Source: Chloroflexota bacterium
GTDB taxonomy: Bacteria; Chloroflexota; Anaerolineae; Anaerolineales; Anaerolineaceae
Length of the DNA: 33,043 bases
NCBI GenBank assembly: GCA_012514645.1
Contig: JAAYZW010000210.1
Location: 1 to 33,043, forward strand
Reading direction: 5' to 3'
The translations under genes and the position numbers were made by a program. The notes under the pieces were generated by a model. That model was not told the origin of the DNA, did not search any database, and was given only the letters and a program-made list of their open reading frames with translations. Shown here piece after piece: positions 29,994 through 33,043 of the stretch. Each line of letters opens with the position of its first letter. Position 1 is the stretch's first letter.

Positions 29994-32069
29994 TTATCCA
30001 TATCTGCCCAGGATCTTGCGCATATAAGCGTCCGATACACGGGCATAGTGCTTAAATTCCATGGTGAAAACGCCGCGACCCTGCGTGGCGGACCGTAATT
30101 CGGTGGCATACCCAAACATTTCCGAAAGCGGCACTTCTGCATGGATTGCCTTGGCATTGCCATAACGGTCTTCCATGCCGATGATGTTGCCCACGCGGGC
30201 ATTTACCTGACCGATGATATCACCGGTATATTCTTCGGGGACGGTGATTTCAACCTGCATAATCGGCTCTAAAATCACTGGGTCAGCCTTTTCGGCAGCT
30301 TCGCGCAAACCAAAAATGGTCGCCATGCGATATGCCATCTCACTCGAATCGACTTCGTGGAAAGAGCCGTCGATCAAAGTGAACTTAAGGTCGGTCAGCG
30401 TAAAGCCAGCCAGAGGTCCGCTTTCACAGGCTTCAACAAAGCCTTTTTCGATCGCCGGAATAAACTCTTTCGGAATCGCCCCGCCATAGATCTTATTCTC
30501 AAATTGCACACCAGCGCCAGGCTCGAGCGGTTCCAGGTTGAAAACCACATGCCCATACTGACCATGCCCACCGGTCTGTTTTATATAGCGGTAACTGTGG
30601 TTCATGACCGGTTTGGTAATCGCTTCGCGGTATGCCACGCGCGGTTTACCAACATTTGCCCTAACTTTAAACTCACGCAGCAAACGAGTCACCAAAACAT
30701 CCAGGTGCAGTTCGCCCATTCCAGAAATCACGGTCTGACCGGTGACTTCATCCTGACGCACGCGGAAAGTTGGGTCTTCTTCAGCCAGTTTGACCAAAGA
30801 TTCCGACATTCTGTCCTGGTCTGCCTTGGTTTTGGGTTCGATGGCAATCGAAATCACCGGTTCGGGGAAGGTGATGTCTTCCAGGTAAACCGGGCTGGTG
30901 GGGTCTGACAATGTATTACCAGTAAAGCTGAATTTAAGACCCAAAATCGCCCCAATATCACCGGCGCCCAATTCTTCAATGTCTTCCCGGCGGTCAGCAT
31001 ACATACGCAGCAAACGACCTACGCGTTCCTTTTTATCTTTTGAAGAATTCTGAACAGTAGAGTTCTGCTTAACCTTACCGGAATAGACCCGAATGTATGC
31101 CAATCTACCCATGTAGGGGTCAGAGACAATCTTAAAAACCAACGCTGTCATCGGTTCGTCATTGCGGGCATAGCGCAGCACTTCGCTGCCATCACGCACC
31201 AGGGTTGCCGTAACAGGTGGAATATCCAGGGGTGAAGGCAGGTAATCGATGACCGCGTCCAACACCAGCTGCACACCTTTGTTTTTGAGGCTGCTGCCGC
31301 AAAAGACCGGGGTAGCCTGGTTGGCGATGATTGCTTTTCGCAGCGCTGCTTTCAATTCATCAAGGCTAATCACTTCACCCAAAAGGAATTTTTCGGTCAG
31401 CGCTTCATCAGTTTCAGCAATCCGCTCCACCAGAACATCACGAAGCCGCCCGGCTTCTTCCAGTAACTCTTCCGGAATCTCGCCTATCTCAGGCACTGAA
31501 CCCGAACTGTCGCGATAATAGACCGCGTTTTGCTCAAGCAGGTTGACCACCCCAACGAAATCGCTTTCGGAACCGATCGCGATTTGCATTTGCAGCGCGT
31601 TGGCGCCAAGGCGCTCCTTGATGCTTTCGATTGTGCGCTCATAAGACGCCCCAACCCGATCCATTTTGTTGGCAAAACAGATTCTCGGAACGGCAAATTT
31701 ATCAGCCTGCCGCCATACGGTTTCGCTTTGGGGTTCAACACCCTGCACAGAGTCAAAAACAACAATACCGCCATCCAGCACGCGCAAAGAACGCTGTACT
31801 TCGGCGGTAAAGTCAATGTGACCAGGGGTGTCGATGATGTTTACAAGATGGTTTTTCCACTCTGCGGTAACAGCAGCGGAGACGATCGTGATTCCACGTT
31901 CGCGTTCTTCGGGCATCCAGTCGGTTACGGTGGTGCCTTCATCAACGTTGCCCAGACGATATGTCTTGCCGGTATAAAACAAAATCCGCTCGGTAGTGGT
32001 AGTTTTACCGGCATCGATATGGGCGATAATGCCAATATTTCGATAGCGCTCGAGCGGATAGTCAGCCAT
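29994..32069 (-). CDS. fusA: Elongation factor G
   Basis: GTPase that drives ribosomal translocation and, with RRF, recycling. The 691 aa cover all five domains. The P-loop is AHIDAGKTT at residues 16-24, RGIT is at 58-61, DTPGHIDF at 80-87 and NKMD at 134-137. The domain IV loop HGQYGHVVFNLEPLEPG (near 505-521) and the C-terminal domain V are intact. A clear Shine-Dalgarno sequence is not seen before ATG 32069. It lies 30 bases after rpsG. Confidence 0.99.
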   Translation of the reverse strand: MADYPLERYRNIGIIAHIDAGKTTTTERILFYTGKTYRLGNVDEGTTVTDWMPEERERGITIVSAAVTAEWKNHLVNIIDTPGHIDFTAEVQRSLRVLDGGIVVFDSVQGVEPQSETVWRQADKFAVPRICFANKMDRVGASYERTIESIKERLGANALQMQIAIGSESDFVGVVNLLEQNAVYYRDSSGSVPEIGEIPEELLEEAGRLRDVLVERIAETDEALTEKFLLGEVISLDELKAALRKAIIANQATPVFCGSSLKNKGVQLVLDAVIDYLPSPLDIPPVTATLVRDGSEVLRYARNDEPMTALVFKIVSDPYMGRLAYIRVYSGKVKQNSTVQNSSKDKKERVGRLLRMYADRREDIEELGAGDIGAILGLKFSFTGNTLSDPTSPVYLEDITFPEPVISIAIEPKTKADQDRMSESLVKLAEEDPTFRVRQDEVTGQTVISGMGELHLDVLVTRLLREFKVRANVGKPRVAYREAITKPVMNHSYRYIKQTGGHGQYGHVVFNLEPLEPGAGVQFENKIYGGAIPKEFIPAIEKGFVEACESGPLAGFTLTDLKFTLIDGSFHEVDSSEMAYRMATIFGLREAAEKADPVILEPIMQVEITVPEEYTGDIIGQVNARVGNIIGMEDRYGNAKAIHAEVPLSEMFGYATELRSATQGRGVFTMEFKHYARVSDAYMRKILGRYG

Positions 32070-32099
32070 AATTAGACTCTAATTGTTAAAGGACCAGAA

Positions 32100-32570
32100 T
32101 TACATGCGGAAGTGAGAGAACGCGCGGTTGGCTTCTGCCATTTTATGCGTCTCTTCACGACGGCGAATTGAAGCTCCCTGATTTTCAGCTGCGTCCATCA
32201 ACTCACCGGCAAGTTTCTCTGAAAAAGATTTGCCGGCGCGGTTACGGGAAGCTGTAATGATCCAGCGCATCGCCAGGGTGACCCGGCGTTCGGGGGCAAC
32301 TTCCATCGGAACCTGGTAGGTCGCGCCGCCGATACGGCGGGGGCGAACTTCCATCATGGGGCTGACATTCTTTAAAGCGGTTTCAAAAACTTCGATACCT
32401 TCTTTGCCGGTCCGTTCGCTAATCAGGTCGATCGCGTTGTAGACATGGCGGGTAACGGTGCTTTTCTTACCGTTGAGCATGATGCGGTTAATCATCATCT
32501 GCAGATGAACGTTGTTAAAACGGACATCAGGGTTGGTAACTCGCTTTTCTGGTTTCAATCTTCTTGACAT
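32100..32570 (-). CDS. rpsG: 30S ribosomal protein S7 (uS7)
   Basis: Head assembly protein at the mRNA exit, contacting E-site tRNA; in E. coli it represses the str operon. At 156 aa it has normal length. NVHLQMMINRIMLNGKKSTV near residues 20-39, VRPRRIGGATYQVPMEVAPE near 76-95 and KMAEANRAFSHFRM at the C-terminus are conserved. It is 28 bases after rpsL. Confidence 0.99.
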   Translation of the reverse strand: MSRRLKPEKRVTNPDVRFNNVHLQMMINRIMLNGKKSTVTRHVYNAIDLISERTGKEGIEVFETALKNVSPMMEVRPRRIGGATYQVPMEVAPERRVTLAMRWIITASRNRAGKSFSEKLAGELMDAAENQGASIRRREETHKMAEANRAFSHFRM

Positions 32571-32598
32571 AATTACTCCTCGGTTTCAGCCTTCCAAA

Positions 32599-33018
32599 TT
32601 ATGATTCAGCGCGTTTGGCACCGTATTTGGAACGAGCGCGCTTGCGATCAGCTACACCGGTGCTGTCCAGGGTTCCACGCACGATGTGATAGCGCACACC
32701 AGGCAGGTCTCTAACTCTGCCGCCGCGCACCAGCACAACGCTGTGCTCCTGCAATTGGTGACCTTCGCCTGGAATATACGCGGTTACCTCGATGCCGTTT
32801 GAAAGACGAACACGAGCGATTTTGCGCAATGCCGAATTCGGTTTCTTGGGGGTCATCGTACGCACGATCGTGCAAACGCCACGCTTCTGGGGAGCGCCCT
32901 TGGGCTGGCGAGTTCGGCGTTGTTTTTCCGAATTCAAAGTATACTGCAAGGCGGGTGACTTGCTTTTTTGTTGTTTTGTCTTGCGACCTTTTCTAACCAG
33001 TTGGTTTATTGTTGGCAC
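32599..33018 (-). CDS. rpsL: 30S ribosomal protein S12 (uS12), long form
   Basis: Decoding-centre protein. At 139 aa it has the loop of about 15 extra residues near 22-40 that is common outside Proteobacteria. [20 protein letters not shown] near residues 56-75 includes K58, equivalent to E. coli Lys43. In [17 protein letters not shown] the residue at 103 is Arg where E. coli has Lys88. The start is GTG 33018 with GGAGG eight bases before it. It is the first gene of the str operon; its promoter is outside the window. Confidence 0.98.
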   Translation of the reverse strand: MPTINQLVRKGRKTKQQKSKSPALQYTLNSEKQRRTRQPKGAPQKRGVCTIVRTMTPKKPNSALRKIARVRLSNGIEVTAYIPGEGHQLQEHSVVLVRGGRVRDLPGVRYHIVRGTLDSTGVADRKRARSKYGAKRAES

Positions 33019-33043
33019 GTTTTTGCCTCCGTACTACCTAAAA

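Overview
The window is a bacterial chromosome segment dominated by the conserved str-S10-spc-alpha ribosomal protein superoperon, all on the minus strand. Product similarity suggests Chloroflexota, probably an Anaerolineae-like lineage. The clues are the look of the divergent PAP2 protein, the fused tetrapyrrole methylase-MazG protein, zinc-type S4 and S14, the long-form S12, and the closing domain of the M56 sensor. This assignment is inference from remembered family character, not from a search.

Layout in window coordinates. 1-2589 (+): xseA-xseB-divergent PAP2 in overlapping reading frames, then a GNAT acetyltransferase. 2626-5685 (-): a BlaI-type repressor and a BlaR1-type M56 sensor protease with an unusual large extracellular region, behind a consensus promoter studded with BlaI-like dyads. 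5755-8964 (-): mazG then murJ. 9164-25865 (-): rplC-rplD-rplW-rplB-rpsS-rplV-rpsC-rplP-rpmC-rpsQ-rplN-rplX-rplE-rpsN-rpsH-rplF-rplR-rpsE-rpmD-rplO-secY-adk-map-rpmJ-rpsM-rpsK-rpsD-rpoA-rplQ-truA-rplM-rpsI, ending at a hairpin near 9069-9095. 26112-29520: an AT-richer accessory island with a CPBP-type membrane protease, an AAA/DUF4143 ATPase, a cysteine-cluster protein (+) and a four-helix-bundle gene bracketed by inverted heptamer arrays. 29633-33018 (-): rpsL-rpsG-fusA-rpsJ, ending at a strong bidirectional terminator.

The ribosomal locus supplies translation (ribosomal proteins, EF-G), transcription (RpoA), protein export (SecY), nucleotide balance (Adk), N-terminal methionine removal (Map) and tRNA pseudouridylation (TruA). 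Departures from the usual plan: the island splits rpsJ from rplC, and each side has its own signal (terminator after rpsJ, new promoter before rplC). tuf is missing between fusA and rpsJ, and infA is missing between map and rpmJ. S17 carries an 86-residue glutamate-rich tail containing a perfect 45-bp tandem duplication. L24 has lost its usual C-terminal segment in favour of a charged tail. S12 has Arg at the position of E. coli Lys88.

The best candidates for something undescribed are the acidic S17 extension (with the L24 tail), the four-helix-bundle cassette with its heptamer arrays, and the BlaI/M56 signalling pair with a non-PBP sensor. No tRNA, rRNA, CRISPR array or transposase was seen. 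No gene-free stretch exceeds 300 bases.
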